Positions 33,672 to 44,166 of a DNA stretch of 64,000 nt are shown one piece after another. The notes beneath the pieces are model-generated. The model was not told the origin of the DNA. It ran no database searches and saw only the letters and a list, made by a program, of their open reading frames with translations. Position numbers and translations under genes: made by a program. How positions within the stretch are numbered: the first letter of the stretch is position 1; the number at the start of each line of letters is the position of its first letter. This DNA is from Brachycybe producta (taxonomy: Eukaryota; Arthropoda; Diplopoda; Playtdesmida; Andrognathidae), in contig JAUPFP010000024.1 in the NCBI GenBank assembly GCA_036925085.1, forward strand, positions 772,501-836,500, read 5' to 3'.

Positions 33672-35083
33672 GAAATAAACTGTTAAAATAATCTTATACT
33701 AAAACGTGCCACACAAATTTCCTCATGGAAATAAATGTAAATTAAGTTGAGAGTGTGTTGTTAAGGTTGGTTAAGACAATCGAACACACTCTTCTTGTAG
33801 AGAGGATTTTATGCAAGAAAATAAAACTTGCATAATTCAGCTGCTCCAGAACACATTGCAATTGTTATTGGGCTTGAGGTTTTGACAATGCATTTAGCAA
33901 GATTCAATTTGACTTTTGTTTCTCTGACTAGGAGACTAGGACAGTGGAGAAAGTCTCCACTTGTGATACTGGTAGTCCCAGGTTCTAATGACTTGATTAC
34001 TGGACTCATCGTGTATAGACTGATTGACTTGTAAATTGATTGCAATTGGTTTGTGAATTGGCATTTTTGATTGGACTGGTTGTTAGTTGTCTTGTATGTG
34101 GCTGGATGTTGAAAGGGATGTTAAATAAGTTACTAACAACAGCACCGTTATCAATACGGAATGACATCTTTTGAAGTCACACTGGTACCTAATAGAGGAC
34201 TGTTGGAGGTGGTGGTTTCGCAAGTCTGGCGAAAGGGGTATTGTGCAATCTGTTTGGAGGTCTGTAATCGTAAAAAGGTTACGAACCCCTGAACTAAGAT
34301 GTCCAGAACTAAGTGCCAAATTTTTACCTCAGTTCAGTTTTTGACTGGATGAATAATTTTTGTCCAAATGGAAACAGGGCTTTACAAAGAAATAAGAAAA
34401 GGGAGGTCAGTTTGTACCATATATATATATTATATATAAGATTTTTTTTCCTTCTGTCTTTAGGCAGTTTGTGAATGCGGTTATTTAAGTAGGTAGTAGG
34501 ACACTGGCCTTTTTTAATATCATTTTTTTTTTGTTGGTTCATATTTTTTTGTTTGTGGCGGCGGCGGCTTCAACTTAACCCTTTTTTAATTCGTTTGTTT
34601 GTTTGTTCGTTTTTTTTTTCTCTTCTACTAAATTACGAACTTTTAGTTGGACCACCCCAGTCGTTAGTCGTTTTAATATAATTTTTTTTAATCGCTCAAA
34701 TTGCAATCGGAAATTGTCGAGGCACCATTTTAAAATATTCCTAATATTTCTTGTTTTTATATTATTAATTATCGTTTTAAATACAAGTTATTTCAATCGT
34801 TAGTAGATTTTTATCTCAAATTAGTCGTCAATGTACAAGTATTCTAGTTATGATGATGGTGACAGGTTTTTTTTGTCGTTCTTCCTAAAATTCTGATTAC
34901 AACAAGTTCATTCACATCTTCCGTGTGTTTGTTAACTACTTCGATGTCCCTTTTTTATAGGCCTAAAATTTTTAAAATGCAATCAAATTGGAATTTTGAA
35001 TTGTTTTTTTTTTCAAAGTGGAAATGTCCTTTAACTGTAGTTATGCTGTCTTTTGATGGATAGAAAAATTTGAGATAATTTGA
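33672..35083. other. Unassigned; no confident gene
   Basis: Between 33,800 and 34,320 frames of 68-78 codons occur on both strands over the same DNA, with slightly higher GC than the flanks, but no motif or splice pattern is seen. AAGGTTACGAACCCCTGA at about 34,274-34,291 resembles a hAT end. GGCGGCGGCGG near 34,558. Confidence 0.4.
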
Positions 35084-35215
35084 ATTTGAAGAATTACTCT
35101 GCAAGTAGACCAGAGAGCCTGTGGCACAGGGACTATTTAGCCCAAAAGCAGCATTGTCAAGTCCCTACTATAACAATTCCCCATACATATTTAATATTGT
35201 GTATGCTTTGTTCAA
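35084..35215 (-). mobile_element. LINE 3' end fragment (family L)
   Basis: GAATTACTCTGCAAGTAGAC, GGCACAGGGACTATTTAGC and AAAAGCAGCATTGTCAAG match the other L tails. It ends next to the left arm of J7. Confidence 0.6.
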
Positions 35216-35239
35216 TAGCACACCTAGTTTACCTGGATT

Positions 35240-35660
35240 GTGTTTTAGAAACTAGAAGGGGTATTTTTTATGTTGATATCTTTTAAAATAAGCTTTTTTA
35301 TGTCCAGTTTAAAAATGGTCCAACTTTAGCTGATGTTAAATTGTCTATAAAAAGTTTATTCTGAAAGATCTCAACATTTATCCTTCTAGTTTTCTAGTGC
35401 ACTATCAATTTATCTTGAAAAATATAGAAAATAACCAAGGGCCTCATTACAGAAAAAAGTCATAAAATTTATGACTGTCATAATTCTGTACAATTAATCA
35501 ATGGCAGTATACTGACAATAATTTTTATAATAGAGCCTAATATTTAGTGGGTTTGCTTTTGAGACTGTTACACGATTATGAGCTAGATATGACAGTCTTA
35601 TTTTTCTTCTCTAATGAGGTTCAATATGAGCTGTTCATAAAAATCATAAAACATCTTAAG
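35240..35660. mobile_element. Fold-back family J, copy 7, holding a K copy
   Basis: Left arm from TTTTAGAAACTAGAAGGGG; right arm ATCCTTCTAGTTTTCTAG and AATAACCAAG, broken by K (35,440-35,619), then resuming AATATGAGCTGTTCATAAAA to AACATCTT. Confidence 0.7.
35440..35619. mobile_element. Repeat K, copy 2 (in J7)
   Basis: Starts GGCCTCATTACAGAAAAAAG and ends TTCTTCTCTAATGAGG. Contains CATAAAATTTATGACTGTC, TGTTACACGATTATGAGC and AGATATGACAGTC. K elements are AT-rich inverted repeats about 180-250 bp long. Confidence 0.75.
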
Positions 35661-36539
35661 AGTTGTCTTAAAACTTTTATGCTCTTCATAAAGAGAGCTT
35701 TTTGAAGGTTTTATCGGCTGTTTGAAATTTCCTACTAAATTCTCAGTCTTTTAATACAATTTTTGTATTAAAAAAAAACAACCGAAAATTGGAGGAAACC
35801 CGGATATTTTCGTAACTTGTTTTTGTTGTTAAATCGGCCATTAAATTTTGTCGAACAATTTGACGATTTCTACTTGATTTTTCTTCTTATGTATTTAAAC
35901 TTTAAATTTTTTTTAAGTCAACTTGGGAACAATATTCTTTTTAAAAAGTGTAGTCCTGAGGAATCAGTCTTTATTTATGGTTATGTATTGTGTGAATAAA
36001 ATCTTCCAACATTACTCTTTTGAGTTTTATTACAGTCACATTCATAGTCATATAAAAAAGAGAGACAGAAAAAAAAGTCATCCGTGTAGAGATTGTTCTC
36101 CTTTGTGTTTTCTCTCTTTTGTTTGACTGATGAATCTTTTGTCTTAAGAAATAAATAAAAGGGGTGGGAGGTTGGTGAGATTTTTGAAATGTCGATGACA
36201 TTATTTCCCTTTTTTTATTCTTGCTTCAGAAGAAGCCAATTTAACATGTTTTGAAAATGAGAGTGAGAGCAAATTCATTGTGTGACAAAGCAATTGACAT
36301 GAAACAAAAAAAAACCTTTTCTAGTCTCTTATTATGAAAAAAAAAGTCATTCTCAACCAAAAAGGGCCATTGAAAAACACACACAAACGACACTCATACC
36401 ACTTCACCTCAATAGGAATGCGTTCCTGAAAATCGTATACTGTAGGCGTATTTAATGAAATCATTGTTAACCGAATCATCATTGGACTAGAATGGCTTCT
36501 ACATGTATAGAAAGCTATATTAGAGCAAAGGTAATAGGG

Positions 36540-36894
36540 CAAGGTGGCTTACAAATAGGTGATTTTTGAACTCTTTGCATCTCAGAAGAGCAAAATTAAT
36601 TAGAAAATGGATGGGTTGCTCAATCACTTAAGGGTATTTTATTTTTTTATTACTGATATCTTTTAAAATAAACTTTTTATAAAGCAAAAATTAATTTTAA
36701 AAAATATTGATTGCTTAATATTGGGCCCTTTTCGAAATTACATAAAAAAAGCTTATTTTGAAAGATAACAAGATGAAAAATACCTTTAAGTGATTGATCT
36801 ATCCTTCTAGTTTCTAAAGCACATTCAAGTTATTCTTCTGAAAGACAGAAAGAATAATTAGAATTCGAAATAGAATTTACTTCAAAACCACCTT
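36540..36894. mobile_element. Fold-back family J, copy 8
   Basis: Starts AAGGTGGCTTACAAATAGG, TTTTTGAACTC, and ends TTCAAAACCACCTT. Arms carry TTGCTCAATCACTTAAGGG and its complement region GTGATTGATC, CTTCTAGTTTCTAAAGCAC. Confidence 0.75.
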
Positions 36895-37184
36895 AATTAA
36901 TTAGGTGAGCTATGACAGTAGTATTTTGTATGTACGTAAAATCCAAAGTAAACTAAGAATATTATATTTTATTCATCATAGTTACGTGGCTCCTAACAAT
37001 TGAAGAAGTTGAGAACAATGCTTTTTTTTAAAAAAAATCAAATTTAGAGCCATAATATTGTATGTAGTAAATTATTCTACTTTGTTATGGGATTTTTCGT
37101 CGGTTTTGTTCCTTCCTTTTTCTTTGATTTTTCGCTTCCAATCAATAGGATTTTTCTTTTCTTTTGAGGTTTTTCTTTTTAGTT

Positions 37185-37266
37185 CAGAGATAGATAGATA
37201 GAGAGAGAGAAAGAGAGAGAGAGAGATAGAGAGAGAAAGAGAGAGAGAGAGAAAGAGAGAGAGAGT
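37185..37266 (+). repeat. GA/GATA microsatellite
   Basis: GATA units followed by an imperfect GA tract of about 75 bp. Confidence 0.9.
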
Positions 37267-37858
37267 GGAAGAGATTCTCTGAATATACTTAAGATCGAAT
37301 CTTAAGAATCTTTGAGATTTGTTTCTATTTTCTTGTTGTAACAAATCGATAAAACCTTCAGATTAAATTCATTTAATCAATACAAACAAGTTGACTAAAC
37401 ATACATTGAAAATAGAAACAAAGAAGAGGGGGAATTGTTTATACTAAGTGGAAACAACGTATAATTCCCTATGTGGAGAGGAGGAGGAGGAGAACGAATG
37501 ACAAAAAAAATAATTTCAATTTACTATTTTTTTTTATTTAGATTAGTTAATTTAATCCATTTTTTTTTATTTGATTCTTCTTTATCTTCATGAATTTTTT
37601 TTACAACAGTTTTGATCTCATCCAATTGATATTTGTGATTTTGTATTACGGTTAACTACATGAAATAAGGGAAAACTAGTTAACGGAACTATTTTACGTT
37701 GGATTAATAGTTAGGTAATGTTAGAATTAGGTAAGGTATAAGTTAATAGTTCCATATGACAAATAATTCAATTTAGGAAAAATAGTGCTGATGACAGAAG
37801 CCTTTTTTTTTGGTGACCAGCTGGTTTTAGAGTTTGGTAAATTTAGTAAAGTTAGGTT

Positions 37859-38040
37859 ACAGGCAATTAGAAATCGGGACAAACGGAAATTGGCTCCGCC
37901 CTTTTTATGACGACCGGCAACTTCTAATTGGCTGGTTATGTAGTCTGACGTTGAAAGGGCGGAGCATGTGACGTCAGACTTCATAACCAAAACCAATTAG
38001 AAGTTGCCGGTCGTCATAAAAAGGGCGGAGCCAACTTCTA
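37859..38040. mobile_element. MITE family A, copy 7 (right end short, TSD intact)
   Basis: Starts ACAGGCAATTAGAAATCGGG; interior GGCTCCGCCC, GGGCGGAGC, TGACGTCA at 37,969-37,976 and inverted CCAATTAGAAGTTG boxes. AGTTAGGTT flanks it at 37,850-37,858 and 38,040-38,048. Like copy 2, it ends soon after GCCAACTTCT without the terminal TTTCTAAATGCCTGT. Confidence 0.85.
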
Positions 38041-38708
38041 GTTAGGTTCAGTTAGGTAAGTTTACGTAAGGTTAGGTTAGATAAATTATGAGTTTTGTGT
38101 TTGAGCAATTGCTCAATATGCAGAAAAAAAAACAGCTTTGACTTGGGGGGGGAGAAGTAGTTAAAAGTATTTGCGTCACTTGATTTTGGTATGTTTACTG
38201 TAACAATGATGGTACATTGTTTGCACATTGTGTTCATCTAATTTACATGTCGATCTTTTGACAAGGTTTTCGTTTTTGCATGAAAAAACAAAGGAGAGTA
38301 TATTTCGATCCGAGAACATTTCTTCTTCTGTTTCAAGTTTCGAGAATGTGGTAATCTCCTTATGCACGGTAGAATGTGCAATGCAATTGGTTTTATCTCA
38401 ATCTATAAACGAAATAGGGTATAAAAAAAAAGATGTAAAAAACAGATTCCTTTTTTTATACAAAGAAACAAGAAAAAATAATAATAAGGCAAGATTTTGC
38501 TAGCAATTTATGTTTTCTACATAATGTTTTTTTTGCGCAACGATAAACCCAATTAAACTCTCTCAGGCAACTTCTATTCTTATTAAAGGAGTTCATTTGT
38601 ATAGAAAAAAACGAAACAAAACAAAAGGAAATCTTTTGACAAATTGGAAATTATGTTTTATGAATAAGATTTTTTTAAAAAAAGACTGACTGACATTTAG
38701 ATATTTTT
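38041..38708. other. TTAGG-like words, then no gene
   Basis: GTTAGGTT, AGTTAGGTAAG and AAGGTTAGGTTAG lie at 38,041-38,090, with more GTTAGG words before A7. Past this is AT-rich sequence with frames but no recognisable motif. Confidence 0.45.
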
Positions 38709-39125
38709 AAGATGGTTTTTATAAACCGCTGATTTTCGAACTATTTAATTATTCTATCTTTCAGAAGAGAAAACTAGAAAACTAGACGAGTAGCTGTAGA
38801 CAAAAATTAAAAAGATACTATCAAACTGTCATAAAAAGCTTATTTTGAAAGATAGTAGTAACATTAAGTGATTGAGCTACTCTTCTAGTTTTCTAAAATA
38901 CGTTCAAGTTTCTCTTCATTTTGCACCTGAAAGATAGAATAACCAGGGTCTTAATAACTAAAAACATAATTTTGTAACAGTTACAAAAGCAAATTACAAA
39001 ATATTGTCATACAGTATGACTGGCGTATAGAATAATGTAACAGTCAGTGACATCATAAAATATGATTGTCACAATTTCATGATTTCTTCTGTAATGAGGT
39101 CTCAAAATTCTAGACTCGTTTATCA
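38709..39125. mobile_element. Fold-back family J, copy 9, holding a K copy
   Basis: AAGATGGTTTTTATAAACCG, TTTTCGAACT, ATCTTTCAGAAGAG at the left; GTGATTGAGCTACTCTTC and GAAAGATAGAATAACCAG at the right, broken by K at 38,945-39,100. Confidence 0.75.
38945..39100. mobile_element. Repeat K, copy 3 (in J9)
   Basis: TAACAGTTACAAAAGCAAAT, ATGACTGGCGTATAGAATAA, GACATCATAAAATATGAT and TTCTGTAATGAGG are the K words. It lies at the same J position as K copy 2. Confidence 0.7.
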
Positions 39126-40271
39126 CTTGATAACGACCTTAAAGATATTATTTCATACAGAAATAAAAAAGGTCTTTTAAGAAATTAGTCTACCATTTTG
39201 ATAATAATTTAACCAAATATGTAATAATCTAAATGGTAGTTTTGCATGCAAAATAAAGAAAAGGTTTTCTTTCTTTTCTGTCTTTCTTGAAAATGGCAAG
39301 TTGGTTTAAACTGTGAAAATAGTTCGCATACCGAAACAGCACGATTTCAAATTCTGTCTTGTTTTTAGTCGCCACTTTTAATGAACTTTAAAAGATATTT
39401 TTTATAATAATAATAATAATAATGGAAAAGATAACCGTGACAAAAGTCAGGTTCTTTTTTTCATTCTTTCTTTCTTTCTTTATACCGATGATAATGAACC
39501 TGATTCACGTTTTTGTTCACTTTTTTATATCAAGAGACAATGTTCTTGATTGTTATTGCAGAACAAAAAAATTATGTAAATGTGTGAGAAATTAGTCCGA
39601 ATATTTTTTCTTTTTATTTTTTTAAAAAAAAGCACATTCTTTGAATTGAGAACAAAAACAACGTTCTTTTTGGGATTTTTATACATTTTTTCTTTACTTA
39701 AAAAAATGAGAAAATTGAGATTGTGGTTCGAAGAAATGATTACGTTTTTTTTTTTTTTTGGAATATATTTATTGAGTTTTTCAAGTGGTGTTTTGAAACT
39801 GTTTCAACGAGAACAAAAGTAGGCGATTAATGATCGATTTGTTTGTTATCATCACTAAAGACAAAATTTTCATACAAATGAAAAATTCGCAGATTTGTGC
39901 ATTTTATGCAAATTGTGTGCATTTATATTTTATAGGAAAATATCAATGAATTAAATTTCCGAAGCAATTAATAGCAACAATCATCAGAAGCAATAACAAA
40001 ACTGCAAAATGGAAACGATTTTTGTTTTAGAAACTAAAAATAAGTGAAATTATATTAGGAGTTATTATGCAATTTGTGTTTTATGCATTTTTATTTTGGA
40101 TTTAATATAGTATCATAATGGGGTACCCAAAAGAGGTTGGAACTGTCATTATGCATTTTATGCAAAATCTTGGCATTCGTTCGTTAGGATCACATTTAAC
40201 TTGATATTATCCAAAGTATACTTGTTCGCCATTATTTCTTACTAAGTATTCATTAGGAATAACGACCCTTA
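39126..40271. other. No gene seen
   Basis: AT-rich with TAA repeat at about 39,405-39,424 and a TTTC repeat at 39,467-39,482. No family recognised. Confidence 0.5.
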
Positions 40272-40672
40272 CACCACGTTTCTATTATAAAAATTAAATA
40301 CAGTTAAAAAGTTAACCACAGTTCTAGTGGAAAAGAATGTGGTGGTTACAGTAGCCGTGGTTAAATGTCTGAACAATGAAATTAACTCAACAATGTACTT
40401 AACCACATTATTGAATGGTTAAATATAAGTCACTTCTTGTGTTTTCAAACAAATTTAGCCTACAAACAACATGGCGGACATTGAGAACACACTGAATTAT
40501 TGCCTGAATGAGGAATGGAAATTTCACAAAATGCATAACACTTTAATGGGAAGTGAGACCCCGAAACAGATAAAAGTGTCTTGAATTGTACCACTTCTAT
40601 CTTGTGTGTAGTTAACTAGAACTGTGTGGTTATGGTAACTGTAGTTAATTTTTTTTTGTAGTGGAAACGAGG
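40272..40672. mobile_element. MITE H, copy 1 (401 bp) with leftover start codon
   Basis: Left CACCACGTTTCTATTA and right TAGTGGAAACGAGG pair imperfectly; both sides carry TTA (40,269-40,271 and 40,673-40,675). Inner arms pair as AACCACAG/CTGTGG. Inside, ATGGCGGACATTGAGAAC at about 40,471 opens a 37-codon frame (residues MADIENTLNYCLNEEWKF first) ending before the right arm. H2 keeps the ATGGCGGA start but not the rest. The plan fits a PIF/Harbinger deletion derivative; the frame's origin is inference. Confidence 0.65.
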
Positions 40673-40955
40673 TTATTAGTGAGAGATGCTGATTGTGACG
40701 ACGCCTGGTGTTTTGGACAGTTAAAACATAGGGAAGAGGGTGTGATGATGACATTGATCTCAAAGGGGGGGCCTTTGTATGTTGTTGTCGCACTTAGGAT
40801 GACTGTGACTGAATGGAAGAAGACATGGTATTTTGGGGGAAAAAACATCTTAAGATTTCTTATGAGTCATTCATTCTTTTTGAGGGTAAATATAATACAT
40901 ATATATATATACATAAATATTCATTTTTTTATCTCTTTTTATGATATATCATTGA

Positions 40956-40970
40956 GGGGGGGGGGGGGGG
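40956..40970 (+). repeat. Poly-G run (15 G)
   Basis: Fifteen consecutive G in AT-rich surroundings. Confidence 0.95.
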
Positions 40971-41789
40971 TTGACACAAAAATGAAATTGCATCTTGTCT
41001 TTAAATGTCTTTTTTTGACAGAGAAAGAGAAAAAAAACCAATAATTTCTTTTCTATTTATTATTGTACTTTGGTTTTCAAAATGAATGGTTTTCATAGAC
41101 CAAGTAAGAAAAATCTTAAGAAAATCATTTGTAATGTCGTTGTTTTTATTACGAGGATGTTTTTGTTTTGTAATGTCACAATTTTTTATGCGGTTATCGA
41201 TCATTTTTTAACAAATATAAATCTGTAAAAGACGAAGCTATGAAATTCAAATAAGATATTTCTATAAAAAAAGGATTGTCGAAAATGATTGATGGAAGTT
41301 TCAATTGTATTTGTTTTTTTTGTTTTTTTGTATATAATTTTAAATTACATTTTTAAAATTCATTTTCAATCAAATAAGAGATTTAATTCTTTTTTAAATG
41401 GTTCTCGTTTTCATTGCATCACACAACTTGTATGTGGTGAACTTTTTTTTTTTTTGTAAAGTCGGTAGAATTTCATTTATCTCTCTCTATAATGAAGAAT
41501 CTTCTTATTTAAGCGAGGGGAAGTGAGCTTCTTGAATTGCAATTCTTTTAGTATGTTTTTCTCTCGGTATAATTAGTCATTTCCGCCATTTGGACCTCAG
41601 TTGTGTGACGACACGCTCTTGTACCCTCCTCCGTATGTTTATCAACGATGCGAAGCCATAGTTTGTACAACGCAAACTTTTTTTTTAGTTTGAAAAACAA
41701 ATGTTATCTATGTTGCAAATGGACTGGGTATTTTCAACGAATTTACCATAAAGTGCCACTTTGCATACAACGTTCGGAAGTAACTTGCA

Positions 41790-42010
41790 CAGTTCATGGA
41801 CCTGGAAGGCGTTGTTAAGCTTTATGGAATTGGTAGGCGGCGTTAAGCTTCATGGGAATGGTGGACTTCTTGAGCTTCATTGACCTAGTTGGCTTTGTGG
41901 GCTTCACAGGCCTGGTAGGCTTTGTTGGCCTGGTGGGCTACGTGAGCTTTATGGACCTGGTAAGCTTTGTGAGCTTCATGTGCCTTACACGTAGGTGTTT
42001 GGTGGGCTCA
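41790..42010 (+). repeat. Degenerate 27-bp minisatellite
   Basis: About eight units built on AGCTTCATGGACCTGG plus TGGGCTTTGTG, 27 bp each, themselves made of 9-bp modules, with several units lacking a module. The array at 61,090-61,415 is the same minisatellite in the other orientation. Stops interrupt all informative frames here. Confidence 0.8.
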
Positions 42011-42088
42011 CTATAAAGGTTGGCGACCAGGCTGGGCTTCAGTTTTTTTTTTCTTTCTCCAAAGTATGAATGCCACTTGCCTAAGACA

Positions 42089-42181
42089 CAAGTTCAAGAA
42101 GGACACACTTGGCACTTTAATTTAAACTTTCTGAGCAGGGTTCAACTTGAAGTTCAAGTGCTAAGTGTCCTTCTTGAATTT
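42089..42181. repeat. Inverted repeat, 28-bp arms
   Basis: TTCAAGAAGGACACACTTGG at the left pairs with AAGTGTCCTTCTTGAATT at the right over about 28 bases around a 35-base loop. Confidence 0.7.
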
Positions 42182-42682
42182 AGGCCTTATTGGTACGATA
42201 ATTTTGATAAACATTCTTCAAGGATTGTTTCATTATTGTCCACGTCATTTCTGAAAATTCAAACTGTAACAGTTTGATGAGTTGACAATATACATTACAT
42301 ACTAAGGGAAAGATTAATTAAGAATTAGCTGCTGAAGTTGATTCGATTGATGTGTTGTTACCAAACCACATTGCCAAGAAATACAATACAAAAAAGACAA
42401 AATGGAAGGAGAGAAAAAAGTGGGAAAGGAAGGGGATCTTCTCATTTAAAAGGCAAATGGGATTTTAATTAAATATGTAAGTTTTGTATCTGAAATAGAC
42501 AACAGAAACAACAACAAAAAAGGAAGTGTTGGATAAATTAAAAAGACCACTGCAAAGAAGAAGGTTTAATCTCATTTGAAATCAATCTTATTAAAGAAAA
42601 GTGAGGAGAAATTCACTTGTGTTTTGCATATTCTTCATTTCAGACTTGTGTTCAGATTACAAAAAAAAAACACATTCTGCTT

Positions 42683-42962
42683 AAGATGGTTTATGAACAG
42701 CTGATTATTCGAACTCTTCTATATCCGAAGAGCAACACTAATGAGAAATTGAAAGTGTGTTCTAAACTAGAAGGGTTACTAAATCACTTAAGGGTATTTC
42801 CTTATTGATATCTTTCAAAATAGGCTTTTTATAGACCAAAGTTGAAAGAAATACCCTCAAGTGAGCTACCCTTCTAGTGTATAAACACATTCTTGAAGTT
42901 TCTCTTCATTTTGCTCTTCGGAAAGACACATTAATCAAGAGTTCAAGATTCACACTTTAAAA
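42683..42962. mobile_element. Fold-back family J, copy 10
   Basis: AAGATGGTTTATGAACAGCT, ATTCGAACTCTTC, AAACTAGAAGGG at the left; CTACCCTTCTAGT, TTCATTTTGCTCTTC and ATCAAGAGTTCAAG at the right. Confidence 0.8.
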
Positions 42963-43150
42963 AAAAATACTATCTGATTAATTTGGTCTTATCATCAATT
43001 CAGATATTGTTATTAAACATTAATAATAAATACTAGACTAATTGTCTTATGATTTGTCCACTTGTTTTCTTCTTCTCCCCACCAACCGCCACCGTCAATG
43101 ATGGATTGGTTTGCTGTTTCTAGTTGTACAAATCTGATAATAAAACGTGT

Positions 43151-43151
43151 G

Positions 43152-43184
<33 letters not shown>
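43151..43184 (+). repeat. ATT microsatellite
   Basis: Eleven ATT units. Confidence 0.95.
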
Positions 43185-43570
43185 ATACAAAAAGAAGTGA
43201 CACCTTTTTTTAGGCTGTAAATGACACGATTATGTTATGTTGTTGGCCCACCTGCCGTGATTCCTCTTTAGGGTTGCGGTTGGTTCTTGTTTTTTCTTCC
43301 GATTACATTTCTTCAAAATGTCTTCTCTTTGTTGCTTTTTTCTCAGGGAAGAAGATTAAAACATTCTTTAATGTGGTTACTTATTTTAATTTTTACATTA
43401 TAAAATGTGATTTTTCAAGCGTGAATTTTATCAAATGTTACAATTCTAGTCCTGAATTCAAGAGTTTTCATTCTTGTGTTTTTCCATTCTTGTGTTGTGT
43501 TTTTTTAGTTTGCATTGCTTGTTGCTTATTTTTACTTCTGACATTTGAAGTGTCCAATGAACTTTTTTTT

Positions 43571-44166
43571 AAAAAAATGAAGAGAAACTTAAACGTGTTT
43601 TAGAAACTAGAAAGGTAGCTGAATCACTAAACGTCATCAGTTGAATCATTTACAAACACACACAAAATGCTCATTTTTTGAAAGATATCAACTTGAAAAT
43701 ACCTTTTAAATAATTGATCCAACCCTTCTAGTTTGTAAAACACTTCCTAGTTTCTCCTAATTTTGCTCTTCTGAATGACGGAATAATCAGAGTAAAGGTG
43801 GACATAACACGGTGTCCAATTTGTTGGAATCAACAGTGTTGTGTTGAAACCAACAATTGAAAAGACGTTCAACATGTCCACATAACATGCTTACATCCAA
43901 CAATGAATTTATTATTAACAGCAGTACAAAACATCAAAGACAATTTGTATGTAATTGACTAATTGGCTATAAGCCTTCCAACATTGTATTTTGCTGGATT
44001 GACGTAGAGCAGGTCCTACTTTTGTTTGGCTATGTCGGATGTTGGAACGAACGCAGTCTTATTCAGGCATACACCATCCAATATGTTGGTTTCAACATTG
44101 TTGATTCCAATAAATTGGACACCGTGTTATGTCCTAATTAAATGGCTTGTTTATAAGCCATGTTAA
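43571..44166. mobile_element. Fold-back family J, copy 11, holding MITE G
   Basis: Left arm GAGAAACTTAAACGTG, TAGAAACTAGAAAGG; right arm AACCCTTCTAGTTTG, ATTTTGCTCTTCTG, GACGGAATAATCAG, then G, then GGCTTGTTTATAAGCCATG which fits the J end. A 123-codon frame at 43,232-43,603 runs into the left arm and is Phe/Cys/Ser-rich with no motif I recognise. Confidence 0.7.
43796..44134. mobile_element. MITE G (339 bp, long arms)
   Basis: Arms of about 60 bp: GGACATAACACGGTGTCC and on through TTGTTGGAATCAACA. The right arm ends GGACACCGTGTTATGTCC. TAA flanks at 43,793-43,795 and 44,135-44,137. The arm itself is rich in self-complementary CAACA/TGTTG. Triplet duplication suggests PIF/Harbinger. Confidence 0.8.

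Noticed and set aside
40661..41044. 127-codon plus-strand frame
   Set aside because: Begins at the right end of MITE H and crosses a 15-G run; no coding signature.
43232..43603. 123-codon plus-strand frame
   Set aside because: Its end runs into the left arm of fold-back J11 and its residues are Phe/Cys/Ser-rich, as expected of AT-rich DNA; no motif recognised.
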